Below are positions 17,415 through 25,702 of a DNA stretch of 45,572 nucleotides, piece after piece. Location of the stretch: positions 1-45,572 of the forward strand of contig NZ_CAMJCX010000010.1 in assembly GCF_946404245.1 (NCBI RefSeq), given 5' to 3'. The translations under genes and the position numbers were made by a program. Each line of letters starts with the position of its first letter. The stretch's first letter is position 1. This DNA is from an uncultured Methanobrevibacter sp. (GTDB lineage Archaea > Methanobacteriota > Methanobacteria > Methanobacteriales > Methanobacteriaceae). The notes under the pieces were generated by a model, which had not been told where the DNA came from, ran no database searches, and saw only the letters and a program-made list of their open reading frames with translations.

Positions 17415-17846
17415 CTATAAATTTTTAATGTCGTCTTCATCTAAGATTTTAACATTGCTTTCGTCTAAAGCTTCAATAGCTTTTTCCATGTTTTCCAATC
17501 TCATTACAACAATTGCTTCATCGGTTTTGCTGCTTACGAAAGCGTAAAGGTATTCTAAGTTAATGCCTTTTTCATCGAAAACTTCTAAAGTTGAGTTCAA
17601 TCCGTTAGGTTCGTCAGGAACTGCCAGGATGATAACTTCATTTTCCTTTACAATAAAACCGTCTTTTTCAAGAGCTTCTATTGCCTTTTCATTGTCTGAA
17701 ACAATTAATCTTAAAATTCCGTATTTTGTTGTATCTGCTATTGAAAGAGCACGAATGTTAATGTTTTCTTTTGCTAATGTGTCAATAGCTTTTTTAATTC
17801 TTCCTTCTTTGTTTTCTACGAAAATTGAAATTTGTTTTACTGCCAT
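17415..17846 (-). CDS. tandem ACT-domain amino-acid-binding regulatory protein
   Basis: A 143-residue protein made only of two ACT domains: residues about 3-70 (KQISIFVENKEGRIKKAIDTLAKENINIRALSIADT) and about 72-140 (VIILAVPDEPNGLNSTLEVFDEKGINLEYLYAF). The glycine and turn between the first strand and helix of each domain mark the usual amino-acid site. ACT pairs of this kind regularly accompany phenylacetate-CoA ligase genes in archaea and bacteria, and are thought to sense an aromatic amino acid. Here the ATG follows the ligase stop by 8 nt, so they are one operon. Binding of Phe, Tyr or Trp is inferred. Confidence 0.9.
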   Translation of the reverse strand: MAVKQISIFVENKEGRIKKAIDTLAKENINIRALSIADTTKYGILRLIVSDNEKAIEALEKDGFIVKENEVIILAVPDEPNGLNSTLEVFDEKGINLEYLYAFVSSKTDEAIVVMRLENMEKAIEALDESNVKILDEDDIKNL

Positions 17847-17854
17847 TTTATCAC

Positions 17855-19156
17855 CTAGTCAAAATTCCTTTCATCAATTACGCGAACAGCTTTACCTTCG
17901 CTTCTTGGAAGGGTTTCAGGTTCAACAATACTTACATCAACTCTTAAACCGGTCTCTGATCTGATTGATGCCTGAATTTGTTTTTCAACTCTTTCCATTT
18001 CCTTCATTTCATCTGAGAACAATTCTTTTGTAGCTTCAACCTTAACTTCAACCTCATCCAAAATGTCAGGTCTTGTTACGTGAATCATGTAGTTAGGGCT
18101 GATTCCGCTAACTTTGAGCAATGCCTTTTCAATTTGTGATGGGAATACCATAACACCTTTGATTTTTAACATGTCATCGCTTCTGCCTGTGATTCTTGTC
18201 ATTCTCACGGTTGTTCTTCCGCATTCACATTTGTCAGCGATGAGTGAAGTCAAGTCTTTTGTTCTGAATCTTAAAATAGGCATTCCTGTTTTGGTAAGGG
18301 AGGTTAAAACAAGTTCTCCTTTTTCTCCGTATCCTAAAGTTTCTCCGGTTTCGGAGTTGATGATTTCAGGATAGAAATGATCATCTTGTATGTGCATTCC
18401 GTTTTGGAAGTCGCATTCCTGAGCAACGCCCGGACCCATGACTTCTGTTAAACCGTAGATATTGTGGGTTTTGATTCCAAGGGATACTTCAATTCTTTTT
18501 CTCATTTCATCGGTCCACATTTCAGCCCCGTGAATTCCTGCTTTTAGGTTAATGTCTTCAAGAGGGATTCCTGCCTTTTCTCTGGACTCTCCAAGATACA
18601 TTGCATAGGAAGGGGTACATGTTAAGATGTCACTTTGGAAATCAACCATTGTGTCCAGCTGCCTTTGGGTATTTCCTGCTGAAATTGGGATTGTGATTGC
18701 ACCCATGCTGTTTCCGCCATGGTGGATACCGAATCCTCCTGTAAACAATCCGTATCCGTAGGCATTTTGGATGATGTAGTCTTTTTCAGCACCGGCCATT
18801 TTCAATCCACGTGCAATACATTCTCCCCAAATGTCCAAATCGTTTTGGGTATATGCAGTTACGGTTGGTTTTCCGGTAGTTCCGGATGATGCGTGAACTT
18901 CCACAATTTCTTCACGAGGAACTGCAAGCAATCCTAAGGGATAAGCTTCTCTTAAATCGCTTTTTGTGGTAAATGGAATTTTTTCAATGTCTTTTAGTGT
19001 TTTGATGTCTTCCGGTTTCAATCCGATTTCATCGAATCGTTTTTTGTAAAACTCAACATTTTCATATGCGAGTTTCACGGTTTCCTGTAGTCTTTCAAGT
19101 TGTAGTTTTTCCTTTTCTTCCTTTTCCATACATTCTGCTTTTTCATTCCAAAACAT
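17855..19156 (-). CDS. paaK: phenylacetate-CoA ligase
   Basis: An adenylate-forming enzyme (433 residues) that activates phenylacetate or a related aryl acetate with ATP and CoA. Typical marks are the P-loop-like [17 protein letters not shown], the motif [39 protein letters not shown] and the C-terminal hinge [22 protein letters not shown]. The length and the phenylacetate-type N-terminus ([21 protein letters not shown]) separate it from acetyl-CoA synthetases. Start ATG at 19156 with AGGGATATA before it. With the downstream ACT protein and the convergent iorAB, it could allow salvage of aryl acids into aromatic amino acids: ligase, then reductive carboxylation by IorAB. This is known as a route in methanogens and is inferred here. 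Confidence 0.93.
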   Translation of the reverse strand: MFWNEKAECMEKEEKEKLQLERLQETVKLAYENVEFYKKRFDEIGLKPEDIKTLKDIEKIPFTTKSDLREAYPLGLLAVPREEIVEVHASSGTTGKPTVTAYTQNDLDIWGECIARGLKMAGAEKDYIIQNAYGYGLFTGGFGIHHGGNSMGAITIPISAGNTQRQLDTMVDFQSDILTCTPSYAMYLGESREKAGIPLEDINLKAGIHGAEMWTDEMRKRIEVSLGIKTHNIYGLTEVMGPGVAQECDFQNGMHIQDDHFYPEIINSETGETLGYGEKGELVLTSLTKTGMPILRFRTKDLTSLIADKCECGRTTVRMTRITGRSDDMLKIKGVMVFPSQIEKALLKVSGISPNYMIHVTRPDILDEVEVKVEATKELFSDEMKEMERVEKQIQASIRSETGLRVDVSIVEPETLPRSEGKAVRVIDERNFD

Positions 19157-19382
19157 TATATCCCTATTTTAAATTTTATTTTAACAGGTTAAGTTATGAT
19201 GTTTATTTCTTATAAAACTTTGTTGTACTGTTTAATTTTTATATCCAATTTTGCTTAATTTTCTATACTTCATAAGCAATAATGTTTTCTGCTTGTTTTT
19301 TTACAAATTGACATCAATACTTATTTTATTTTTTCAATAAACTATTTATAATCCTTTATTTATATTTTTACTTGGTGATAAT

Positions 19383-20177
19383 GTGAATTTTAAAATTACA
19401 AAAGGTAGAAATGAGTTTAATGATGAAAATTATGAAGAGGCGCTGAAATATTTTGATGAGGTCAGGGAAGATGATGAGGATTACATGTACGTTTTGATGT
19501 TCAAGATAACCTGCCTGATGGAACTGGAGAGGTATGACAAGGCATTGTTTTTAATAGAATCCCTGCTTGCCGAAGATCCTGAAGATGAGTTTCTTCTTTA
19601 TGAAAAAATCAGGTGCCAAATTGCATTGGGCGAAACTGAAAACGCCTTTAAAACATTGAAGACATTTGAAAAACTCATAAATTCAGACAATAAAAGAATG
19701 GTTCTGGCAATCTCCAAATTTTACAGGGTTCTGGGCGATTTGGATAGTGCATTGAAATATTGCAACGCTGCCCTTGAAATTGATGCGGCATTTGAGGAGG
19801 CAATAAATGAAAAGTCACTGATTGCCATTGACCTGGATGATAAGGCCATGATTGATTCCTGCGCAAATAACCTTTTGGAAGTTATTGAAAGCGGCAGTGT
19901 CCGCATGGTTTCGGCATTTCTTTTGAAGCTCTATGTCGGTAATTTTGATGACTGTTTGAATATCATCAGTTGTCTGGGCGATGACTTTGACGAGGAGTTT
20001 CGCCAGATGCTCAAATTTGTCGTGTTTAAGGAATTCAGTGAAAAATTGGGCGTTGAGATTCGTTTGAATGAAGAGGCTGAAATTCCAGTTGAGGAAGCGA
20101 TTTCACTGCTTAAGGATTATGATGAGTGCGGGGTTAACAACGGTGTGATTCATGGTGTCGGATTTATAATAATTTAA
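19383..20177 (+). CDS. TPR-repeat protein
   Basis: A 264-residue acidic protein. The N-terminal 150 residues hold about four tetratricopeptide repeats, with the small-residue pattern of NDENYEEALKYFDEVRED, MELERYDKALFLIESLLAEDP, ALGETENAFKTLKTFEK and VLGDLDSALKYCNAALEIDAAFEEA. The C-terminal part is helical without clear repeats. Such proteins are protein-interaction scaffolds in the cytoplasm; the partner is unknown. The start is GTG at 19383, set by GGTGATAAT immediately before it. A 226-bp AT-rich gap separates it from the divergent phenylacetate-CoA ligase; apart from TATA-like sequences I see nothing else there. A dyad overlapping its stop may serve as terminator or as operator of the next gene. 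Confidence 0.8.
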   Translation: MNFKITKGRNEFNDENYEEALKYFDEVREDDEDYMYVLMFKITCLMELERYDKALFLIESLLAEDPEDEFLLYEKIRCQIALGETENAFKTLKTFEKLINSDNKRMVLAISKFYRVLGDLDSALKYCNAALEIDAAFEEAINEKSLIAIDLDDKAMIDSCANNLLEVIESGSVRMVSAFLLKLYVGNFDDCLNIISCLGDDFDEEFRQMLKFVVFKEFSEKLGVEIRLNEEAEIPVEEAISLLKDYDECGVNNGVIHGVGFIII

Positions 20178-20194
20178 TGTACAAAAGTGTACAT
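20177..20194. promoter_or_regulatory. inverted repeat ATGTACA-N4-TGTACAT upstream of the symporter
   Basis: A perfect 7-bp dyad (20177-20183 and 20188-20194) followed by a degenerate third copy (AATGTATA, 20196-20203). It sits just upstream of a TATA-like TTTAAATATG (about 20215-20224) for the symporter and touches the stop codon of the TPR gene. It looks like a regulator-binding site rather than a terminator, since no T-tract follows. Confidence 0.5.
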
Positions 20195-20290
20195 CAATGT
20201 ATATAATAGTAATGTTTAAATATGCTCGCCGTTATAATAAATAATGGAAATATTAGTCAATTTAATATTTTTTTTTAGAGGTAATTATTT

Positions 20291-21904
20291 ATGGACGTCA
20301 TGATATTAGCAATTGTATTTATAATCTACATATTTGCACTTGTTTTTGTAGGTTATTATGCATACAAAAAAACTAATTCCTCTGAAGACTTTATGATTGC
20401 TGGTAAAGATACACACCCATTCATTATGGCAATGAGTTATGGGGCTACCTTTATTTCGACAGCGGCTATTGTTGGTTTTGGAGGAGTTGCTAGTGAATAT
20501 GGTATGAGTGTTTTATGGTTAGCATTCTTAAACATTATCATTGGTGTATTTATCGCATTTGTATTTTTAGGAAAAAGAACCCGTAGAATGGGGCATGCAT
20601 TGGATTCATTGACATTTCCTGAATTTTTGGGAAAGCGTTTTGACTCAAAATTTATCCATTATTTCTCAGGACTGATTATTTTCTGTGCAATGCCTCTCTA
20701 TGCAGCTGTAGTATTGATTGGAGCTGCAAGATTTTTAGAATCATCCTTATTAATAGACTTTAGTATAGCACTGTTAATTTTATCAATAATTATTACATTT
20801 TATGTATTGTTTGGTGGAATCCGTGGTGTAATGTATACTGATGCACTCCAGGGAACCATTATGGTTATAGCGATGGTGTTCCTGCTTGTATTCATATATT
20901 GGCTGCTCGGAGGAGTCAGCAACGCAAACACTGCGCTGACAAATATGGTTAATCTGTATCCTGCAGATGCTCTTGCAACAGGAGGTACGGGCTGGACGGC
21001 CTTCCCAGAGTTTGGAACACCGTTCTGGTGGTCACTTGTATCATCCACATTGATTGGTGTCGGTATTGGAGTACTTGCACAGCCTTCATTGATTGTAAGA
21101 TTCATGACAGTTAAATCAGATAAGGAGCTGAACAGGTCTGTTTTAATTGGAGGTATTTTCATTGCAATCATGCCAACAACCGCATATATCGTAGGATCCC
21201 TTTCAAATGTATATTTCTATGACAAATTGGGAAAAATTGCAGTTGATGTTGTCGGAGGAAACATCGATAAGGTAATTCCGACATTCATTACAATGGCTCT
21301 TCCTGAATGGTTCGTATATATCTTCCTGTTGTCCCTGATTGCAGCGGCAATGTCTACAATATCTTCACAATTGCACACTCAGGGAACTGCATTCGGTGTG
21401 GATATCTACGGAACAATAAGAGAAAAATCCAAACAAAAATTAGATCAGGTAAGCATTTCAAGAGTGGGTATTCTTATAGCTATTATCCTTGCATTGGTAA
21501 TGGCATTCTCACTTCCTGGAAGTGTAGTAGCATTAGGTACAAGCCTATTCTTTGAAATCTGCGCAGCAGCATTCCTGCCTGTGTTCCTGGGAGCATTATA
21601 CTGGAAAGGAATCACAAGACTTGGAGCTATTGCAGGAATAGTGTCTGGAACATTTGTAAGTCTGTTCTGGTTAATGTTCGTATTCAAGAAAACTGCAGTC
21701 GGTCTTGGAATCTGTAAATTCCTTTTAGGAGTAGAAACAATATTGCCTGCAGCACCTTGGCCGTTTATTGACGTAATGTTGATTGCAGTGCCTATATCCG
21801 CAATATTTACAATAGTAGTAAGTTTACTTACCAAACCTCCTGCGGATGAGGTTATCGAAAAGGCGTTTTCACAAATTGATACAAAAGGAAGTGATGCAAA
21901 ATGA
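20291..21904 (+). CDS. sodium:solute symporter (SSS family)
   Basis: A 537-residue transporter with about 13 membrane helices, of the SSS family (LeuT fold), which uses the sodium gradient to import a small organic solute. Typical features: an outside N-terminus with an early YYAYKKTNSSEDFMIAGKDT loop, SYGATFISTAAIVGFGG in the first bundle helix, RRMGHALDSLTFPEFLGKRF, and FGGIRGVMYTDALQGTIM, which carries the family signature region. The substrate cannot be read from the sequence; monocarboxylates, amino acids and pantothenate are all known for relatives. GAGGTAATT precedes the ATG. Its stop overlaps the ATG of a 37-residue accessory protein gene, so the two are translationally coupled. Confidence 0.92.
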   Translation: MDVMILAIVFIIYIFALVFVGYYAYKKTNSSEDFMIAGKDTHPFIMAMSYGATFISTAAIVGFGGVASEYGMSVLWLAFLNIIIGVFIAFVFLGKRTRRMGHALDSLTFPEFLGKRFDSKFIHYFSGLIIFCAMPLYAAVVLIGAARFLESSLLIDFSIALLILSIIITFYVLFGGIRGVMYTDALQGTIMVIAMVFLLVFIYWLLGGVSNANTALTNMVNLYPADALATGGTGWTAFPEFGTPFWWSLVSSTLIGVGIGVLAQPSLIVRFMTVKSDKELNRSVLIGGIFIAIMPTTAYIVGSLSNVYFYDKLGKIAVDVVGGNIDKVIPTFITMALPEWFVYIFLLSLIAAAMSTISSQLHTQGTAFGVDIYGTIREKSKQKLDQVSISRVGILIAIILALVMAFSLPGSVVALGTSLFFEICAAAFLPVFLGALYWKGITRLGAIAGIVSGTFVSLFWLMFVFKKTAVGLGICKFLLGVETILPAAPWPFIDVMLIAVPISAIFTIVVSLLTKPPADEVIEKAFSQIDTKGSDAK

Positions 21905-22014
21905 TGATTTTAGGAATTGAAGACCCATGGATTTGGGGAGTTTATCTCGGAATTATCTTATCCACACTTTTATGTATCGGTTACGGTATTGTAAACTGGA
22001 ATAAAGGAGATTAA
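21901..22014 (+). CDS. symporter small accessory protein (37 aa)
   Basis: A very short gene with one membrane helix: the protein opens MMILGIEDPWIWGVYLG, continues IILSTLLCIGYGI and ends VNWNKGD. The ATGATGA start overlaps the TGA of the symporter, which makes co-translation very likely. Small single-helix proteins with an EDPWIW...NWNKG pattern are known as accessory subunits directly downstream of SSS symporters in archaea and anaerobic bacteria; they probably stabilise or tune the transporter. A hairpin with a long T-tract begins in the last codons and ends this two-gene unit. Confidence 0.88.
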   Translation: MMILGIEDPWIWGVYLGIILSTLLCIGYGIVNWNKGD

Positions 22015-22040
22015 CTTCTCCCACTTTTTTTTATTTTTTT
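22006..22040 (+). terminator. hairpin and T-tract ending the symporter operon
   Basis: GGAGA (22006-22010) pairs with TCTCC (22017-22021) and is followed by CAC and a nearly pure T run (22025-22040). The stem overlaps the stop codon of the accessory protein. Confidence 0.65.
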
Positions 22041-22064
22041 ACAAAATTTTATATATAAATAAAA

Positions 22065-22089
22065 CGTATATTTGGATACAAAATATACG
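22065..22089. promoter_or_regulatory. perfect 9-bp inverted repeat in the 267-bp gap before the TM2-like gene
   Basis: CGTATATTT (22065-22073) and AAATATACG (22081-22089) are separated by 7 nt. No T-tract follows, so a protein-binding dyad is more likely than a terminator. The rest of the 22015-22281 gap is AT-rich, and I see no gene in it. Confidence 0.45.
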
Positions 22090-22281
22090 AAACTTGATTT
22101 TTCTTTAAATGAAATATGTTATATTTTCTCTTTTTTGTTAATTATTTTGCCAATGTTGTATCTAAACAATGTTTAAAACAAAAATCCTATCAAAAATTAT
22201 ATATTGGACAAAAGGAAAAAATATAAATGGATTATTTTCTATGTCAATAGTTATAATTATAAATTGAAGGGAGGTAAAATT

Positions 22282-22491
22282 ATGGCAAACCCAATTCTTG
22301 CTGCAATATTGTCTTTTATTATTCCAGGTTTAGGTCAAGCTTATGCTGGGGATATTAAAAAAGGAGTAATATTCTTTGTAATAGCAGTTATTTTAGCAAT
22401 CGTTGCATTTTTCACTGCTTTCTTAACAAGTATTCTCTGCTTAATATTTGCTATTTATGCAGCTTATGATGCATATAAATTGTCACAATAA
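22282..22491 (+). CDS. small TM2-like membrane protein
   Basis: A 69-residue membrane protein. It begins MANPILAAILSFIIPGLGQAYAG, the IPGLGQ(A/F)Y(A/N)G motif seen in TM2/DUF5683-like small proteins, followed by GDIKKGVIFFVIAVILAI, a second hydrophobic stretch and IYAAYDAYKLSQ. Two or three helices are expected. The role of this family is unknown. The ATG at 22282 is set by a strong GGGAGGT eight bases upstream; the frame is open further upstream, but codons there lack any ribosome site. A T-rich run just after the stop (about 22500-22525) probably terminates it. It is monocistronic. Confidence 0.85.
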   Translation: MANPILAAILSFIIPGLGQAYAGDIKKGVIFFVIAVILAIVAFFTAFLTSILCLIFAIYAAYDAYKLSQ

Positions 22492-22652
22492 GTTTAAATT
22501 AACTTATTTTTTTATTTTTTTTTATAAATTTATTATTTTCACTGATTTTAGTTTTTTTGAAGTCTATTTTTGTAATGTCATTGACCAGTTATTGTTGCAT
22601 ATGACAACATTTTTATATTTTAATTTTTAAAACTAATATTAAAGTGATGCTC

Positions 22653-23480
22653 ATGAATGATGTTGTACTTTTAACTGGTGCTGGCCAAATAGGCATGGCT
22701 ATTGCTAGGCGGATTGGTCATGGCAAGAAAATAGTAATTGGTGATAAGAACATTCAAAATGCTGAATCTATCTCTAAAATAATGACAGAAGCAGGTTTTG
22801 ATGTTGAAATTAAAGAATGTGATATATCCTCAAGGGAGTCAATTAAAGATTTAATAAATTTTGCACAGAAATTTGGACAAATAGCTTACTTCATTAACGC
22901 CGCTGGAGTTTCACCATCTCAGGCTCCGATTGAAGTCATCTTGAAAGTGGATCTGTATGGAACTGCAGTTCTTCTTGAGGAAGTTGGAAAAGTCATAAAG
23001 GAAGGCGGTGTTGGCGTAACCATATCTTCCCAATCAGGCCACAGGATGAAGCAGTTGGGGGCAGTTATTGACGAGCAGCTTGCAACCACTCCAACAGAGG
23101 AATTGCTTGAACTGGAGGTATTGCAGCAGGAAAACATTGACGACACACTGCATGCTTATCAGCTTGCAAAACGATGCAATGTGAAAAGGGTAATGTATGA
23201 GGCATGCAGATGGGGAGAAAAGGGAGCAAGAATCAACTCAATATCTCCAGGAATCATTGTAACACCACTGGCTATTGATGAATTCAATGGTCCTAGAGGT
23301 GACTTCTACAAAAATATGTTTGCAAACTGTCCTTCAGGAAGACCCGGCACGGCTGATGAGGTTGCAAATGTAGCAGAATTATTGATGTCTGATAAGGGTG
23401 CATTCATCACTGGCAGTGACATACTGGCAGATGGAGGTGCAACTGCATCATATTTTTATGGCAAATTAAGACCGGAATAG
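22653..23480 (+). CDS. short-chain dehydrogenase/reductase
   Basis: An NAD(P)-dependent oxidoreductase of 275 residues with the Rossmann motif VLLTGAGQIGMAIARRIG, the cofactor-domain motif INAAGVSPSQAP (NAAG), VTISSQSGH with the catalytic Ser region, YQLAKRCNVKRVM as a Tyr-x3-Lys active site (YxLAK), and the SISPGIIVTPL and DGGATASY C-terminal marks. Around residues 120-180 there is an insertion with many acidic residues before the Tyr, which is longer than usual. The substrate is unknown. The ATG at 22653 follows GTGAT; two earlier in-frame start codons overlap that ribosome site. It leads a same-strand group with a CMD-domain protein (32 nt on) and a glutamate-synthase-like FMN protein. Confidence 0.88.
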   Translation: MNDVVLLTGAGQIGMAIARRIGHGKKIVIGDKNIQNAESISKIMTEAGFDVEIKECDISSRESIKDLINFAQKFGQIAYFINAAGVSPSQAPIEVILKVDLYGTAVLLEEVGKVIKEGGVGVTISSQSGHRMKQLGAVIDEQLATTPTEELLELEVLQQENIDDTLHAYQLAKRCNVKRVMYEACRWGEKGARINSISPGIIVTPLAIDEFNGPRGDFYKNMFANCPSGRPGTADEVANVAELLMSDKGAFITGSDILADGGATASYFYGKLRPE

Positions 23481-23512
23481 AAATTATATATTTAAAAAAC
23501 TAAAGTGATATT

Positions 23513-24232
23513 ATGAATGATTTATTTGATAATTTCGAAAGAATCCAAAAAAATGACCCTGAATTTCATGAAATTTTTAAAAACTTTGCATATGGTGAAG
23601 TATTTGAATATTCCACATTGGATGAAAAGGACTCCGTTTTGGTAACATTGGCTTCATTAATGGCTTGTCAATCTCCAAAAGCATTTAAAAAGATTCTGCT
23701 TTCTGCAATTAATAAGTACATCGCACCTGAAGAAGTTAAGGAATTGCTTTACCAGTCAGTGCCTTATATTGGTTTTGGCCGTGCGCATAACTTCTTTGGT
23801 GTTGTCATAAAGGTGTTTGACAAAAAAGGAATTGATTTGCCTCTGGAAAACAGATCAAATACAACTTCTGAAAACAGGCGTCAAAAAGGACGCGAAATTC
23901 AAGACAGGTATTTCGGTGCTGAAATGATTCAGGCTATGAATGACAATGCTCCTGAAGGCCAAAAGCATTTCAATACATTTCTTGAAGGATATTGCTTTGG
24001 TGACTTTTACACCCGTGAAGGTTTAAACGATCAACAAAGGGAACTAATCACATTCACATTCATTGCAACTTTAGGAGGTTGTGAAAATCAGTTAAGAGGT
24101 CATACTCAAGGCAATTTGGCTGTTAGAAACACCAAAGAAAAACTTGTCTCAGCAGTAACAATTATGTTACCTTATATAGGTTTTCCAAGGTCCCTTAATG
24201 CACTGGCAATAATTAACGAAATCTGCGAATAG
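23513..24232 (+). CDS. carboxymuconolactone-decarboxylase-family protein (two domains)
   Basis: A 239-residue protein with two helical CMD/AhpD-like units: residues about 35-100 (STLDEKDSVLVTLASLMACQSPKAFKKILLSAINK) and about 150-235 (REGLNDQQRELITFTFIATLGGCENQLRGHTQGNLAVRNTKEKLVSAV). The second unit has a single Cys followed by Gln-Leu-x-x-His, not the CxxC of AhpD peroxidases, so a thiol-peroxidase role is uncertain. In gut microbes such double-domain proteins are often placed with SDR and aldo/keto reductases. Here they are also neighbours, 32 nt after an SDR. GTGATATT precedes the ATG. Function beyond a redox or decarboxylation role is not known. Confidence 0.85.
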   Translation: MNDLFDNFERIQKNDPEFHEIFKNFAYGEVFEYSTLDEKDSVLVTLASLMACQSPKAFKKILLSAINKYIAPEEVKELLYQSVPYIGFGRAHNFFGVVIKVFDKKGIDLPLENRSNTTSENRRQKGREIQDRYFGAEMIQAMNDNAPEGQKHFNTFLEGYCFGDFYTREGLNDQQRELITFTFIATLGGCENQLRGHTQGNLAVRNTKEKLVSAVTIMLPYIGFPRSLNALAIINEICE

Positions 24233-24283
24233 ATAACTATATATGGTACAATATTCACTTAGTAATTAAGTGAGTTGGTTACC

Positions 24284-25669
24284 ATGATTTACAAATGTAC
24301 AATTTGTGGGCATATCCACAATGAAGAAGCCACCGGAACACTTTTAAAGAATTTAGATAAATGTCCTATTTGCGGCCAACCAATATCTAAATTCGTAAAA
24401 GCTGAAAATTCACAGTCTAGTGAAAATCTAACACAAGAGGATTCTAATCTTTCTTATGACAAGAAATTTGCAAAAAGCGATAAGGATATACGACAAATGG
24501 ATGCAATTCACCAAATGGCGATTACAGGCAAATCATTAGTATCTGCAATGTATACTGATTTTCCTATGCCTAATTGGGATGACATACTAATTTTAGGAAA
24601 TCAATTGAACCCACAACCGTTGGAAAGTGATGTTGAGGTAAACACACAGACAATTATTGGTAAATATGCCAGAAAACCATTAATCATTGAAAGCCCAATC
24701 TACATCACTCACATGTCTTTTGGAGCTCTTTCAAGAGAGACTAAAATTGCACTTTCAAAAGGGAGTGCTGCTATTAAAACCGCTCAATGCAGTGGGGAAG
24801 GTGGAATACTTCCAGAAGAGATGAAAAATGCATATAAATACATTTTTGAATATGTTCCAAATCAGTATTCTGTCACTGAAAAAAATTTAAAAAATGCCGA
24901 TGCAATTGAAATCAAGATTGGTCAGGCAACCAAACCTGGTCTTGGAGGTCAGCTTCAGGGTGAAAAGGTCACTTCTGAGATTGCAGAAATCAGAGGAAAA
25001 CCTTTAGGTCAAGATATTCACTCTCCAGCAACAATTCCTGGAATTGAAACTAAAGATGACTTAAGGGAACTGGTGGATGATTTAAGAAAAAGGTCTCAAG
25101 GAAGACCAATCGGTTTGAAGTTTGCCGCCGGAAGAATTGAGGATGATTTGGAGCATGTGTTATATGCAGAACCAGATTTCATAACAATTGATGGTCGTGG
25201 AGGATCAACCGGCGCAAGCCCTAAATTAATTAGGGATGCTACATCTGTTCCAACCATTTATGCACTTTCACGTGCCCGCAAATTCTTGGATGAACATGAA
25301 AGCGATATTTCTTTAACAATAACCGGCGGTTTGAGAGTGTCTTCTGATTTTGTAAAAGCGTTGGCAATGGGTGCAAATGCAATAGCTATCGGCACGGCGG
25401 CTATGATTGCCGCAGCTTGTCAGCAGTATAAAATTTGCGATACTGGGGACTGTCCTGTAGGTGTTGCAACACAGGATGATGAGCTAAGGCAAAGACTAAA
25501 AGTAGAAATTGCTTCAAAGAGAGTTGAAAATTTCTTGAGGGTTTCAACTGAAGAACTGAAAACCTTTGCAAGAATCACTGGCCATGATGATGTACATAGT
25601 TTAAATATCAATGATTTATGCACAATCAATTCTGAAATATCAGATTATACTGATATTAAGCATGTTTAA
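24284..25669 (+). CDS. rubredoxin-headed FMN-binding glutamate-synthase-like protein
   Basis: A 461-residue protein. Residues 1-40 form a rubredoxin-like zinc/iron knuckle (CTICGHIHNEE...CPICGQPISKF). The rest is the FMN-binding domain of glutamate synthase: SPIYITHMSFGALSRETK, AQCSGEGGILPEE, IKIGQATKPGLGGQL, TIDGRGGSTGASP, ITGGLRVSSDFVKALAMGANAIAIGTAAMIA and the C-x5-C-x4-C 3Fe-4S motif CQQYKICDTGDCPVG. The glutaminase and C-terminal beta-helix domains of full GltB are absent. Such archaeal stand-alone proteins may pass electrons from rubredoxin or ferredoxin to make glutamate, or reduce another substrate. The ATG at 24284 follows GTGAG; a TTG at 24275 is in frame. It ends convergently at a long hairpin. 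Confidence 0.9.
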   Translation: MIYKCTICGHIHNEEATGTLLKNLDKCPICGQPISKFVKAENSQSSENLTQEDSNLSYDKKFAKSDKDIRQMDAIHQMAITGKSLVSAMYTDFPMPNWDDILILGNQLNPQPLESDVEVNTQTIIGKYARKPLIIESPIYITHMSFGALSRETKIALSKGSAAIKTAQCSGEGGILPEEMKNAYKYIFEYVPNQYSVTEKNLKNADAIEIKIGQATKPGLGGQLQGEKVTSEIAEIRGKPLGQDIHSPATIPGIETKDDLRELVDDLRKRSQGRPIGLKFAAGRIEDDLEHVLYAEPDFITIDGRGGSTGASPKLIRDATSVPTIYALSRARKFLDEHESDISLTITGGLRVSSDFVKALAMGANAIAIGTAAMIAAACQQYKICDTGDCPVGVATQDDELRQRLKVEIASKRVENFLRVSTEELKTFARITGHDDVHSLNINDLCTINSEISDYTDIKHV

Positions 25670-25679
25670 ATAAAACGGG

Positions 25680-25702
25680 TTTGAGTATTATTAATACTCA
25701 AA
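25680..25702. terminator. long palindrome between convergent genes
   Basis: TTTGAGTATTA (25680-25690) and TAATACTCAAA (25692-25702) are exact inverted repeats around one base. It lies between the stop of the FMN protein and includes the TAA of the leftward PNPOx-like gene. A bidirectional transcript end is likely, although no long T-tract follows. Confidence 0.55.

Noticed and set aside
21445-21834. Minus-strand frame opposite the symporter
   Set aside because: Asn/Ile/Thr-rich translation typical of the antisense of a membrane protein; no signals for expression.
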